From JALORV01 sp963724365 (GTDB taxonomy: Bacteria > Pseudomonadota > Gammaproteobacteria > Burkholderiales > Burkholderiaceae_F): a DNA stretch of 64,000 nucleotides. The stretch spans positions 62,001 to 126,000 of the forward strand of contig CAVRUR010000010.1 of NCBI GenBank assembly GCA_963724365.1, read 5' to 3'. Below the pieces are notes generated by a model. It was not told the origin of the DNA, searched no databases, and was given only the letters and a program-made list of their open reading frames with translations. This document shows positions 18,302 to 26,274 of this stretch, one piece after another (position 1 is the stretch's first letter; each line of letters opens with the position of its first letter). The position numbers were made by a program, and so were the translations under genes.

Positions 18302-18330
18302 AAAAAAAGCCCGGTCGTGAGACCGGGCTT
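18302..18330 (-). terminator. Rho-independent terminator for the phasin gene
   Basis: The arms AAGCCCGGTC and GACCGGGCTT form a ten-base-pair stem with a four-base loop. On the minus strand the hairpin is followed by a run of seven T. It lies downstream of the phasin stop and 16 bases after the convergent CinA-like gene. Confidence 0.85.
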
Positions 18331-18545
18331 CGAAAAGCACCACCAAGGAGGAGACAGAAGGGGGCTTGGGCTGGGCCCAAGCAGTGGTGCCAAGGAGACT
18401 GTCAAATCCGGTGCAGCAACAGACTGCACCTTACTCGTCCTGATGCGTGCCGAGTCGTGAATATTCCGCAACTGTCGCCGTTCTTTTCGGACCGGTGCGC
18501 CCGGATCCTGGCCTGTGCGTCGGCCTGTGCTTGCGGCAGGAGCGT

Positions 18546-18580
18546 CACAGAGGAGAGGGAAGAGGCTTCCCTCTCCTGTG
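18546..18580 (-). other. Stem-loop directly after the phasin stop
   Basis: AGGAGAGGGAAG and CTTCCCTCTCCT pair perfectly over 12 bases with a three-base loop, extended by CACAG/CTGTG across a small bulge. It starts ten bases after the phasin stop on the minus strand and has no T run. It probably stabilises the 3' end of a strongly expressed mRNA. Confidence 0.6.
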
Positions 18581-18589
18581 AAGACGACC

Positions 18590-19162
18590 TTAGGCGGCCT
18601 TGCGCTTCGCCGGGGCCTTGACGGAGTCGTTGGCAGCGGCAGCAGCCTTCATCGTGGCCGACGTGGCGGCGGCAACGTTCGACTCGGCGAAGTCCACAGC
18701 CTGCTTCGCGGCCTTGGTGAACGTGTCGTACGCGGTGTTGGCGGCGGCGACGGCGCTCTTGAGCGCGGCAACGGCGGGCTCGGAGCCGGCCGGGGCGTTC
18801 TTGGCAGCGAAGTCGATCAGTTGCGTGACCTTCTTGTTGTTCTCGGCCATCTGCGACTCGACGATGCGTGACACTTCGGTGCCGGCGCCATTGGCGATGC
18901 CATAGACGGTGCGCGAGTAGCTGACAGCCTTCTCGAGCGTCGGCTGCGACAGCGCCGAGCTCAGGGCCACGAATTCCTGGACGTCCTTGGCGCTCATCAG
19001 GGCCTGGACGCGCTCGACGGACTCTTCCAGCGTCGCCTTGGCGGCGGCAAGGTTGAGCTCGAGCAGGCGCTCGGTGGCGTCGAAGAAGGTCTGGCCCAGC
19101 GCAAACGCTGCGTCCATCTGACCTTTTTGCAGTTCGGAGAATTGAGCGGGGGTGGTGAACAT
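18590..19162 (-). CDS. phaP: Phasin (polyhydroxyalkanoate granule-associated protein)
   Basis: A 190-residue, almost entirely helical protein of the phasin family that coats PHA granules. The start MFTTPAQFSELQKGQMDAA, the central LNLAAAKATLEESVERVQAL segment and the Ala/Lys-rich tail ending APAKRKAA are typical. A GAGGAG precedes the ATG. It is monocistronic with its own promoter and terminator. Granule synthesis genes phaC, phaA and phaB are not in this window. Confidence 0.93.
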   Translation of the reverse strand: MFTTPAQFSELQKGQMDAAFALGQTFFDATERLLELNLAAAKATLEESVERVQALMSAKDVQEFVALSSALSQPTLEKAVSYSRTVYGIANGAGTEVSRIVESQMAENNKKVTQLIDFAAKNAPAGSEPAVAALKSAVAAANTAYDTFTKAAKQAVDFAESNVAAATSATMKAAAAANDSVKAPAKRKAA

Positions 19163-19263
19163 GGATGACTCCTCAGGTGGGTTGCCGGTACGAGATTGCT
19201 GTTACTGAACTACTGCCTCTTGCGAGGGATTCTTTTGCAGCCATGGTGCACTGCACAAGACGA

Positions 19264-19292
19264 ATTCTGAGGGCTGGCAAGAGCGCTGTCAA
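19264..19292 (-). promoter_or_regulatory. phaP: Sigma-70 promoter of the phasin gene
   Basis: On the minus strand TTGACA (19292-19287) and CAGAAT (19269-19264) are 17 bases apart, about 100 bases before the ATG. Just downstream, TGCAG at 19236-19240 and CTGCA at 19251-19255 form an inverted repeat over the likely transcript start. This is a possible site for a PhaR-type repressor, by inference only. Confidence 0.65.
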
Positions 19293-19453
19293 GCAGTTTT
19301 TGTGCGTCGCCGCATAAATCCGGTATCGGCAATAAACAATCATTGAATCAATGCCATGCGCGATGTGCCAAAGCGGACGTATGGGCGTGCCGTTGCTCAT
19401 CCTGCCGCGCCGCACCAAACAGGTCACCAAGGGGTGCTGCCTACAATCGGCCG

Positions 19454-20401
19454 GTGCGGGCCTATTACAGCGACCACTTCGTCTTGCCATTGCCGCCGGG
19501 CCATCGATTCCCAATGGCCAAGTACCGCCTGCTGCGGGAAAGAGTGAGTTCTGAACTGGCCGGCGTGTCACTGCACGAACCGGAACCGGCGACGCTCGGA
19601 CAGCTTGCACTGGCGCACTCACCGCACTACATCGAGCGGGTTCTGGCAGGCACCCTCGACGCTGCTGAGGTGCGTGCGATCGGCTTTCCCTGGTCGCCTG
19701 AAATGGTCGAACGCTCGCGCCGTTCGGCCGGGGCCACCATCGGTGCGTGCCGCGCAGCGGCCATCGGGGGCGTGGCAGTCAATCTCGCCGGCGGGACGCA
19801 CCACGCGCAACAGGCACGGGGTGCCGGTTACTGCGTATTCAATGACGCCGTTATCGCGGCGCGCGTGGTGCAGTCCGATGCGGTTGCGGCGCGACGATCG
19901 GTTCGGGTGGCCATCATCGATCTCGACGTGCATCAAGGCGACGGCACGGCGCAGATCCTCGCGGGCGACGCATCCGTGTTCACGCTTTCCATTCATGGCG
20001 CGACGAACTTCCCGTTCCGCAAACAGTCGAGCGACCTCGACATCGCGCTGGCTGACGGGACCACGGACGAGCCGTATCTGGCGGCCCTCGATGAAGCGCT
20101 TGTCCTTCTGCAGCAGCGGTTCGCGGCGCAGTTCGTCATTTACCTGGCGGGTGCCGATGCGCACGAGGACGACCGCCTTGGAAAGCTGGCGCTCTCGAGC
20201 GCCGGCATGGAAGCCCGTGACCGCCGTGTTTTCGAGTTCGCCGAGCAACTCGGCGTGCCGATAGCGGTGACGATGGCCGGAGGCTACGGGCGTGACATCG
20301 CGACGACAGTCGACGTTCATTTCAACACCGTACGTGCAGCGCACGACGCGTGGCGTCGCCGTCAGACCGGGCGCATGCGTAGCGGGGCCGAGCGTGGCTG
20401 A
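19454..20401 (+). CDS. Histone deacetylase family protein
   Basis: A zinc-dependent deacetylase of the class II/AcuC-like superfamily, 315 residues from GTG 19454. Visible metal and catalytic residues are the His pair in GGTHHAQ, DLDVHQGDGT, and the Asp of GADAHEDDRLGKL, with a late GGYG motif. In bacteria such enzymes act on acetylated small molecules (polyamines, acetoin-type substrates) or proteins; the substrate here is unknown. A TACAAT box ends six bases before GTG, suggesting a leaderless message. It is the first of five overlapping genes. Confidence 0.85.
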   Translation: MRAYYSDHFVLPLPPGHRFPMAKYRLLRERVSSELAGVSLHEPEPATLGQLALAHSPHYIERVLAGTLDAAEVRAIGFPWSPEMVERSRRSAGATIGACRAAAIGGVAVNLAGGTHHAQQARGAGYCVFNDAVIAARVVQSDAVAARRSVRVAIIDLDVHQGDGTAQILAGDASVFTLSIHGATNFPFRKQSSDLDIALADGTTDEPYLAALDEALVLLQQRFAAQFVIYLAGADAHEDDRLGKLALSSAGMEARDRRVFEFAEQLGVPIAVTMAGGYGRDIATTVDVHFNTVRAAHDAWRRRQTGRMRSGAERG

Positions 20402-21293
20402 TACCCCGGCCCGCGGCCCGAGTGCGGTCTGGCTGGCGGCCATGCCTTTCGCCTTCGTGCTGCTCTGGAGCACTGGATTCATCGTCGCCAAGGTCGCCGC
20501 GCCCCATGCGCCCCCGTTGACGTTCCTGCTCTATCGCTTTGCCGGGGTCATCGTCGTGCTGCTGCCGCTGGTGTGGCTGACACGTGCACCGTGGCCGCGC
20601 TCGCCGCGCGCGTGGTGGGACACGATCCTGGTCGGTGTGCTGTTGCAGGCGACCTACCTTGGCGGTGTATGGGTGGCGATCGCGCTCGGCATGCCGGCCG
20701 GCGTCTCGTCACTGCTGGTCGGCACCCAGCCGCTGCTGACAGCCCTCTTCGGCGCCACGGTGGGCGAGCGCGTCACGCGTTTGCAATGGGTGGGCCTGCT
20801 ACTCGGCATCATCGGCATCACGCTGGTGCTGTCCGACCGACTGACTCTCGCCGGGGTGGGACCCCTGGCCCTGGCGGTCAATGGACTGGCGCTGATCGGC
20901 ATCACGGCGGGGACGCTGTACCAGAAGCGTCGCGGTGCCCACATCGATCTGCGCACCGGCAGTGTCATTCAGTTCGGCGCTTCCTTTGTCGTGCTGCTGC
21001 CGTTCGCCGTCGCCTTCGAATCGCTCGTCGTGAGTCACACCATCGAATTCTGGGCGGCGCTGGCGTGGTCGATCGTCGCGCTGTCGCTGGTGGCCATCTC
21101 GCTCCTGCTGGTTATGATCCGCCGCGGCCGCGCCACCGAAGTGGCCAGCCTGATGTACCTGACGCCAGCCGTGACGGCGCTGCTCGCATGGCTGGTCTTC
21201 GGGGAGCGCCTGGGCTTGATGGCCTGGGTCGGTGTGGTGATCACGATGGCCGGCGTGGCGCTTGTGCTGCGTCGTTGGGGGAGGGGAGCATGA
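20394..21293 (+). CDS. EamA/DMT family permease
   Basis: An inner-membrane protein of 299 residues with about ten hydrophobic segments in two EamA repeats, starting AAMPFAFVLLWSTGFIVAK and ending in a short basic tail. The GTG start at 20394 overlaps the end of the deacetylase gene by eight bases. Members export amino acids, nucleosides or other metabolites; the substrate cannot be told from sequence. Confidence 0.9.
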   Translation: MADTPARGPSAVWLAAMPFAFVLLWSTGFIVAKVAAPHAPPLTFLLYRFAGVIVVLLPLVWLTRAPWPRSPRAWWDTILVGVLLQATYLGGVWVAIALGMPAGVSSLLVGTQPLLTALFGATVGERVTRLQWVGLLLGIIGITLVLSDRLTLAGVGPLALAVNGLALIGITAGTLYQKRRGAHIDLRTGSVIQFGASFVVLLPFAVAFESLVVSHTIEFWAALAWSIVALSLVAISLLLVMIRRGRATEVASLMYLTPAVTALLAWLVFGERLGLMAWVGVVITMAGVALVLRRWGRGA

Positions 21294-21727
21294 GCACGCG
21301 AGAGGCGCCGCATCTGCGCAGCGGCTACCGGCACTTCCATACGATTGCGACGCGCTGGATGGACAACGACGCCTACGGCCACGTGAACAACGTCGTGTAC
21401 TACTCGTACTTTGACACCGTGGTCAACGAATATCTCGTTCGTGCCGGCGTGCTGGACATCGAACGCAGCAACGTCATCGGACTCGTCGTCGAGACCCAGT
21501 GCCGCTACTTCAGCGAGCTTTCCTTTCCCCAGACCGTGCATGCCGGACTGCGGGTCGCGCGCCTTGGAACGTCGAGCGTGCGCTACGAGATCGGCGTGTT
21601 CGCGGACGACGAAGACGCCGCGTGCGCCCAGGGACACTTCGTGCACGTTTATGTCGATCGGACGACCCGACGGCCAACAGCGCTGCCGGCGCCGCTGCGC
21701 AACGCACTCGAAAGGATTCACGCATGA
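21290..21727 (+). CDS. Acyl-CoA thioesterase (4HBT, YbgC-like)
   Basis: A 145-residue hot-dog-fold protein. The motif RWMDNDAYGHVNNVVYYSYFD contains the catalytic Asp and the conserved HVNN of the 4-hydroxybenzoyl-CoA thioesterase group. It hydrolyses acyl-CoA thioesters; chain preference is unknown. It starts in an ATGA overlap with the DMT permease and ends in another with the nitroreductase. Confidence 0.9.
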   Translation: MSTREAPHLRSGYRHFHTIATRWMDNDAYGHVNNVVYYSYFDTVVNEYLVRAGVLDIERSNVIGLVVETQCRYFSELSFPQTVHAGLRVARLGTSSVRYEIGVFADDEDAACAQGHFVHVYVDRTTRRPTALPAPLRNALERIHA

Positions 21728-22431
21728 AGGATCGTTCGCCGATCGGGCCGCACGAAGTGGTGGACCACGCGATAGAAACGCGCCAGTCGGTCCGCGCGTT
21801 CCTGCCGACGCCGGTGTCGCGTGCGACTGTCGAGGAGATACTCGCTATCGCGACGCGCGCACCGTCGGGGACCAATACCCAGCCGTGGAAGGTGACGGTG
21901 CTCATGGGCGCCGCCAGGAACCGGCTCAGCGCGGCGATCATGAACGTGTACGACGACGCCGAGGCGCGCCGTACGCACACCGAGGAATATGCCTACTACC
22001 CGACCCAGTGGATCGAACCCTACCTGGGCCGCCGGCGCAAGATCGGCTGGGACCTGTACGGACTGCTCGGGATCGGCAAGACGGACAAGGAGCGGATGCA
22101 TGCCCAGCACGGGCGAAACTATGTGTTCTTCGACGCGCCGGTCGGGATGATCTTCACGATCGACCGCATCATGGAGCAGGGCAGCTGGCTCGACTACGGC
22201 ATGTTCCTCGAGAACATCATGATCGCGGCGCGTGCGCGCGGGCTCGACACCTGCCCGCAGGCGGCATTCATGCAGTATCACCGTGTGATCAAGGATGAAC
22301 TCGCCCTGCCCGACAACGAGATGGTCGTCTGCGGCATGTCACTGGGCTATGCCGACATGAGCCGCATCGAGAACACACTGGTGACCGAACGCGAGCCGGT
22401 CGCCGGCTTCACACGCTTCATGGAGGAATGA
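21724..22431 (+). CDS. Nitroreductase family oxidoreductase
   Basis: A 235-residue FMN-dependent NAD(P)H oxidoreductase. The TRQSVRAFLPTPV start and the ATRAPSGTNTQPW block are the FMN-binding signatures. Such enzymes reduce nitro groups, quinones or enones; the natural substrate is unknown. Translationally coupled on both sides. Confidence 0.9.
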   Translation: MKDRSPIGPHEVVDHAIETRQSVRAFLPTPVSRATVEEILAIATRAPSGTNTQPWKVTVLMGAARNRLSAAIMNVYDDAEARRTHTEEYAYYPTQWIEPYLGRRRKIGWDLYGLLGIGKTDKERMHAQHGRNYVFFDAPVGMIFTIDRIMEQGSWLDYGMFLENIMIAARARGLDTCPQAAFMQYHRVIKDELALPDNEMVVCGMSLGYADMSRIENTLVTEREPVAGFTRFMEE

Positions 22432-23516
22432 TGAAACAGCGGATTGCAGTGATCCCCGGCGACGGCATCGGCAAGGAGGTCATGCCCGAGGGACTGCGGG
22501 CCCTGGACGCCGCCGCGCGACGGCACGGCCTGGAATTCACGTACGAGCACCATGACTTCGCCAGCTGTGACTACTACCTCAGGCACGGCGCCATGCTGCC
22601 CGACGACTGGAAGAGTCGACTCGAGGGCGTCGACGCCATTTTCTACGGTGCCGTCGGCTGGCCGGCGACCGTGCCCGACCACGTGTCGCTGTGGGGATCG
22701 CTCCTCAAGTTCCGCCGTGAGTTCGACCAGTACGTGAACCTGCGGCCGTGCCGGCTGATGCCGGGGATCGCATCGCCACTGGTTGATCGCCATGGGCGGC
22801 CGCGGTCGCCCGGAGCGATCGACATGATGATCGTGCGCGAAAACACCGAAGGCGAGTACTCCTCGATCGGTGGGCGCATGTTCGAAGGGACCGAGCGTGA
22901 GGTCGTGATTCAGGAGACCGTCATGACACGGACCGGGATCGATCGCGTGCTGAAGTTCGCCTTTGAACTGGCCATGAAGCGTCCACGACGGCATCTGACG
23001 TCCGCCACCAAGAGCAACGGCATCTCGATCACGATGCCTTTCTGGGACGACCGGGTCGCGGCAATGGCGCCGCACTACCCGCAGGTGTCCGTCGACAAGT
23101 TCCACATCGACATCCTCACCGCACACTTCGTGCAGCGCCCGGAGTACTTCGACGTCGTCGTGGCGTCCAACCTGTTCGGCGACATCCTGTCGGACCTCGG
23201 GCCGGCGTGTACCGGCACGATCGGCATCGCCCCGTCGGCCAATCTGAATCCCGATCGCAAGTACCCGTCGCTGTTCGAGCCGGTGCACGGTTCGGCGCCC
23301 GACATCGCGGGGCAGGGCATCGCCAACCCGATCGGTCAGATCTGGAGTGCATCGTTGATGCTGGACTGGCTCGGCCATGCCGAGGCCGCGGCGTCAGTGC
23401 TGGGTGCGATCGAACGCGTTCTGGCCGCCGGGCCGGCGCATGCCCCGCTGACGCGCGACATCGGCGGCGCCGGGACCACCGCGGACCTTGGCCGCGCCAT
23501 CGCTGCGGCTATCTGA
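22428..23516 (+). CDS. Tartrate / D-malate dehydrogenase (isocitrate dehydrogenase family)
   Basis: A decarboxylating hydroxyacid dehydrogenase of 362 residues. IPGDGIGKEVMPEGLRAL, the VRENTEGEYSS motif and the late FEPVHGSAPDIAG motif place it in the beta-decarboxylating dehydrogenase family. The LWGSLLKFRR block and the overall length favour the tartrate/D-malate group over IPMDH or IDH. It needs NAD and Mn or Mg. It is the last gene of the five-gene run, with two adjacent ATG codons (22428 and 22431) after GGAGG. Confidence 0.88.
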   Translation: MMKQRIAVIPGDGIGKEVMPEGLRALDAAARRHGLEFTYEHHDFASCDYYLRHGAMLPDDWKSRLEGVDAIFYGAVGWPATVPDHVSLWGSLLKFRREFDQYVNLRPCRLMPGIASPLVDRHGRPRSPGAIDMMIVRENTEGEYSSIGGRMFEGTEREVVIQETVMTRTGIDRVLKFAFELAMKRPRRHLTSATKSNGISITMPFWDDRVAAMAPHYPQVSVDKFHIDILTAHFVQRPEYFDVVVASNLFGDILSDLGPACTGTIGIAPSANLNPDRKYPSLFEPVHGSAPDIAGQGIANPIGQIWSASLMLDWLGHAEAAASVLGAIERVLAAGPAHAPLTRDIGGAGTTADLGRAIAAAI

Positions 23517-23613
23517 GCGCGCCTCGCGGCGCACCCACCCGGCGTTGCCGCTGCCCTTCACCCGTCAGGGGTTCGGCAGCGACAAAGCGGCGCGAGTTGC
23601 CTGCGGAACCGTC

Positions 23614-23642
23614 TTGGCATGACGGGGTCGGAAGATTAGATT
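23614..23642 (+). promoter_or_regulatory. Candidate promoter for the cyclopropane synthase gene
   Basis: TTGGCA (23614-23619) and TAGATT (23637-23642) with a 17-base spacer lie 48 bases before the ATG at 23690. It is the only good pair in this 173-base gap. Confidence 0.45.
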
Positions 23643-23689
23643 TGAGGTTCGCCGGCTGAACGCCAGCAGCATGGATTGCGGGGCCTGTC

Positions 23690-24961
23690 ATGGGACACGT
23701 CGACGCACTCTCGCGTACCACCACCGGTGCCTCCAACGAGGCACTGCGAACAGGTGTGACCCGGCTGGCCGAGACCTGCATGCGGGGCGGCGGGGTGCCG
23801 CTGCGGATCGTCCTGCCGGATCAATCGCGCATTGACCTGGGAGCGTCGCCCCGGGTGACGCTGCGTGTGACCGATCCGTCGCTGCTCGCCGATTTTGCGG
23901 CCCCATCACTGGGGGCACTGGGCGATGCCTTCATCGACGGACGGCTGGAGATCGACGGCGATCTGCTCGAAGCGCTTCCCCTCGGTGAGCGCCTGGTCGA
24001 GGCCGGCGGATCATCGGTGGCGCAGCGCATGCTGCTGGCATGGCGGCGGCATCGACGTGGCGAAGACCGGTCGGCGATCGGATACCACTACGACGTCGGC
24101 GACGAGTTCTACCGGCTCTGGCTCGACGAGCGCATGGTCTACTCGTGTGCCTACTTCCGCACGGGTGACGAGTCCATCGAGGATGCGCAGATCGCCAAGC
24201 TGGATCACATCTGCCGCAAGCTGCGACTGGCGCCGGGCGAGCGCTTCCTTGACATTGGCTGCGGCTGGGGCGGCCTGGTGATCCATGCGGTCCAGCATTA
24301 CGGCGTCCACGCCGTCGGCATCACGCTGTCGAAGAACCAGGCGCAGCACGCGCGACAGCAAGTGACGCAGGCGGGTCTGCAGGACCGAATCGAAATCCTC
24401 CTGCTCGACTATCGTGACCTGCCGCGGCGTTTTGCGGAGGGCACGTTCGACAAGGTTGCGAGCATCGGCATGTTCGAGCACGTCGGGGTGCGCAACCTGC
24501 CTGACTACTTTGACACCATCGCGGCGATGCTGCGCGACCGGGGCCTGTTCCTGAACCACGGCATTACGTCGTCGGACGTCGACAGTCGCCCGGTCGGCAG
24601 CGGTGTCAGCGAATTCATCAACCGGCACGTGTTTCCGCGCGGGGAACTGCCGCACCTTCACGTGGCGGTCCAGTCGATGTCGGCGGCAGGCTTCGAGGTC
24701 GTCGACATCGAGTCGCTGCGCCGGCACTACGCGCGCACGCTCGCCCAGTGGTATCGGCGCCTCGAGCGGCGCAGCGTCGAAGCCGCGTCCCTCGTGACCG
24801 CGAGGACGCTCCGTACCTGGCGCATCTATCTCGCGGGCTGTTCGTACGGCTTTGAACGCGGCTGGATCAATGTCTACCAGTTGCTCGGCAGCCGTCAACG
24901 GGCGCCGGGGCTGACGCAACTGCCGCTGACGCGCGACTGGATCTACGCGAAGGACAGCTAG
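23690..24961 (+). CDS. Cyclopropane-fatty-acyl-phospholipid synthase family methyltransferase
   Basis: A SAM-dependent enzyme of 423 residues that methylenates or methylates unsaturated acyl chains of membrane lipids. The N-terminal lipid-binding domain is followed by HYDVGDEFYRLWLDERMVYS, the SAM motif FLDIGCGWGGL and the GMFEHVG motif, then the GWINVYQ C-terminal block. CFA-type and related methyltransferases share these features, so the exact product (cyclopropane or branched chain) is open. Confidence 0.9.
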   Translation: MGHVDALSRTTTGASNEALRTGVTRLAETCMRGGGVPLRIVLPDQSRIDLGASPRVTLRVTDPSLLADFAAPSLGALGDAFIDGRLEIDGDLLEALPLGERLVEAGGSSVAQRMLLAWRRHRRGEDRSAIGYHYDVGDEFYRLWLDERMVYSCAYFRTGDESIEDAQIAKLDHICRKLRLAPGERFLDIGCGWGGLVIHAVQHYGVHAVGITLSKNQAQHARQQVTQAGLQDRIEILLLDYRDLPRRFAEGTFDKVASIGMFEHVGVRNLPDYFDTIAAMLRDRGLFLNHGITSSDVDSRPVGSGVSEFINRHVFPRGELPHLHVAVQSMSAAGFEVVDIESLRRHYARTLAQWYRRLERRSVEAASLVTARTLRTWRIYLAGCSYGFERGWINVYQLLGSRQRAPGLTQLPLTRDWIYAKDS

Positions 24962-25022
24962 GTCCGGGTGAATCGCAGCCTGCGTGACGAAGGATGACTT
25001 CGCGGCCGCCCGCGCCACGCGT

Positions 25023-26213
25023 TCAGTGCAGCGGTGAGGCCGGGCGGTCCTCGGCTTCGTCGGGCGGTTCGGCGTGTACCACGTGCCCGGCGGTATTGGG
25101 AAACATCGGAGCGCCGCAGTCATCGCAGAACTCGAGCGGGAACCGATGCGCGTGCATGACGGCGCGGCTGACGCCGAGCGTGCGCAGTGCCTTCTCGACT
25201 TCCTCCAGTGTCTGCTCTTCGTCGTCTCCAAGCAGCGGCCAGACGATGCCTTCGATCACCGCGTCGTCGTCGGTGGCCTTTGCGAGGCCGACGCGGACCT
25301 CTGCGCCTGCGTTGCCCTGCGGGTCTTCGAACAGCCCGGCGGCGGCGGCCAGGGCAGACGGTGTGAAGTCATACGCAAGCTTCAGGAAGGCGATCGCGGC
25401 TTCGAGGGAAAACTCACGCAACTCGCGATCGGCAAATCGCAGCGCCGAATGGAAAGCCGTCGGCGAGAGTACGCGGAAGCGGCAGCCGGTCATAACCGGC
25501 TGCAGCACCGAGGCGGCCTGCTCGCGAAACGCCGACAGCGCGCCGATCTTGGCATCGGGATCGACACCGAGCTCCTGCCAGTGGAACAGCGGCGATCCGG
25601 CCGGCGTGGCCAGGGCGGCGACGAGGTAGCGCGTATCCGCCAGCATGCCGACAGGCTCGCGCAGCTTCTTCGGATCCACGTGCAGTGCGATGCCCTCCGC
25701 GGCCGCGTCGCCGAGTTGCTCGGTCAGGCGGCGCACGTCGCCGAAGGCCTCGGGCAACTGATCGATGGCGTACAGGTAATCGGCCAGCGCGACTCGCGCG
25801 TTGCGCGCCAGCAGGTGACCGCCGAACTGAGTGCGCACATTGTCCAGAACCGCTTCCGACAACGTCGTCGTCGGCAGCTTGTAGCGCGACCACGCAAGCA
25901 ACGGCAATGCCAGCAGCAGTACATCGTGCGGCCTGCCGTCGATGTCGACGACGGTCGATTCGGCGCAGCTTTCCGCAAGGTCAGCCAGATCGTCATAGGC
26001 ACGCTGGCTCGTGCGTGCGAGGTCGTCGAGCGCCGCCTCGATCGCGTCATCGTTGCGGCGCACCAGCCGATCGTTGATGAGTTCAATCAGGCGACGTTGC
26101 CAGAGTTGATCTTCGAGCCGGCTGCCCGACTCGGCCAGCCGGCGTGCCATTTTGACCAATGTTTCGGCGTCGACCGATTGGCGAGCACGTGTGCTCGCGC
26201 GGTTGCGGCGCAT
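25023..26213 (-). CDS. DUF2863 family protein
   Basis: A 396-residue cytoplasmic protein from ATG 26213, beginning MRRNRASTRARQSVDAETL. It is Ala/Leu-rich and helical without membrane segments. Near the C-terminus it has FCDDCGAPMFPN, a CxxC pair that could bind zinc. The family is restricted to betaproteobacteria and its function is unknown. The frame extends upstream to 26441, but the extra part is unlike protein and overlaps the neighbouring nucleotidase gene. Confidence 0.85.
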   Translation of the reverse strand: MRRNRASTRARQSVDAETLVKMARRLAESGSRLEDQLWQRRLIELINDRLVRRNDDAIEAALDDLARTSQRAYDDLADLAESCAESTVVDIDGRPHDVLLLALPLLAWSRYKLPTTTLSEAVLDNVRTQFGGHLLARNARVALADYLYAIDQLPEAFGDVRRLTEQLGDAAAEGIALHVDPKKLREPVGMLADTRYLVAALATPAGSPLFHWQELGVDPDAKIGALSAFREQAASVLQPVMTGCRFRVLSPTAFHSALRFADRELREFSLEAAIAFLKLAYDFTPSALAAAAGLFEDPQGNAGAEVRVGLAKATDDDAVIEGIVWPLLGDDEEQTLEEVEKALRTLGVSRAVMHAHRFPLEFCDDCGAPMFPNTAGHVVHAEPPDEAEDRPASPLH

Positions 26214-26274
26214 GAGAGTGTCCTGGGAAAAAGTGATCCGATTATCGCACCGCGCCCCGTCCGTTCCGGAACGG

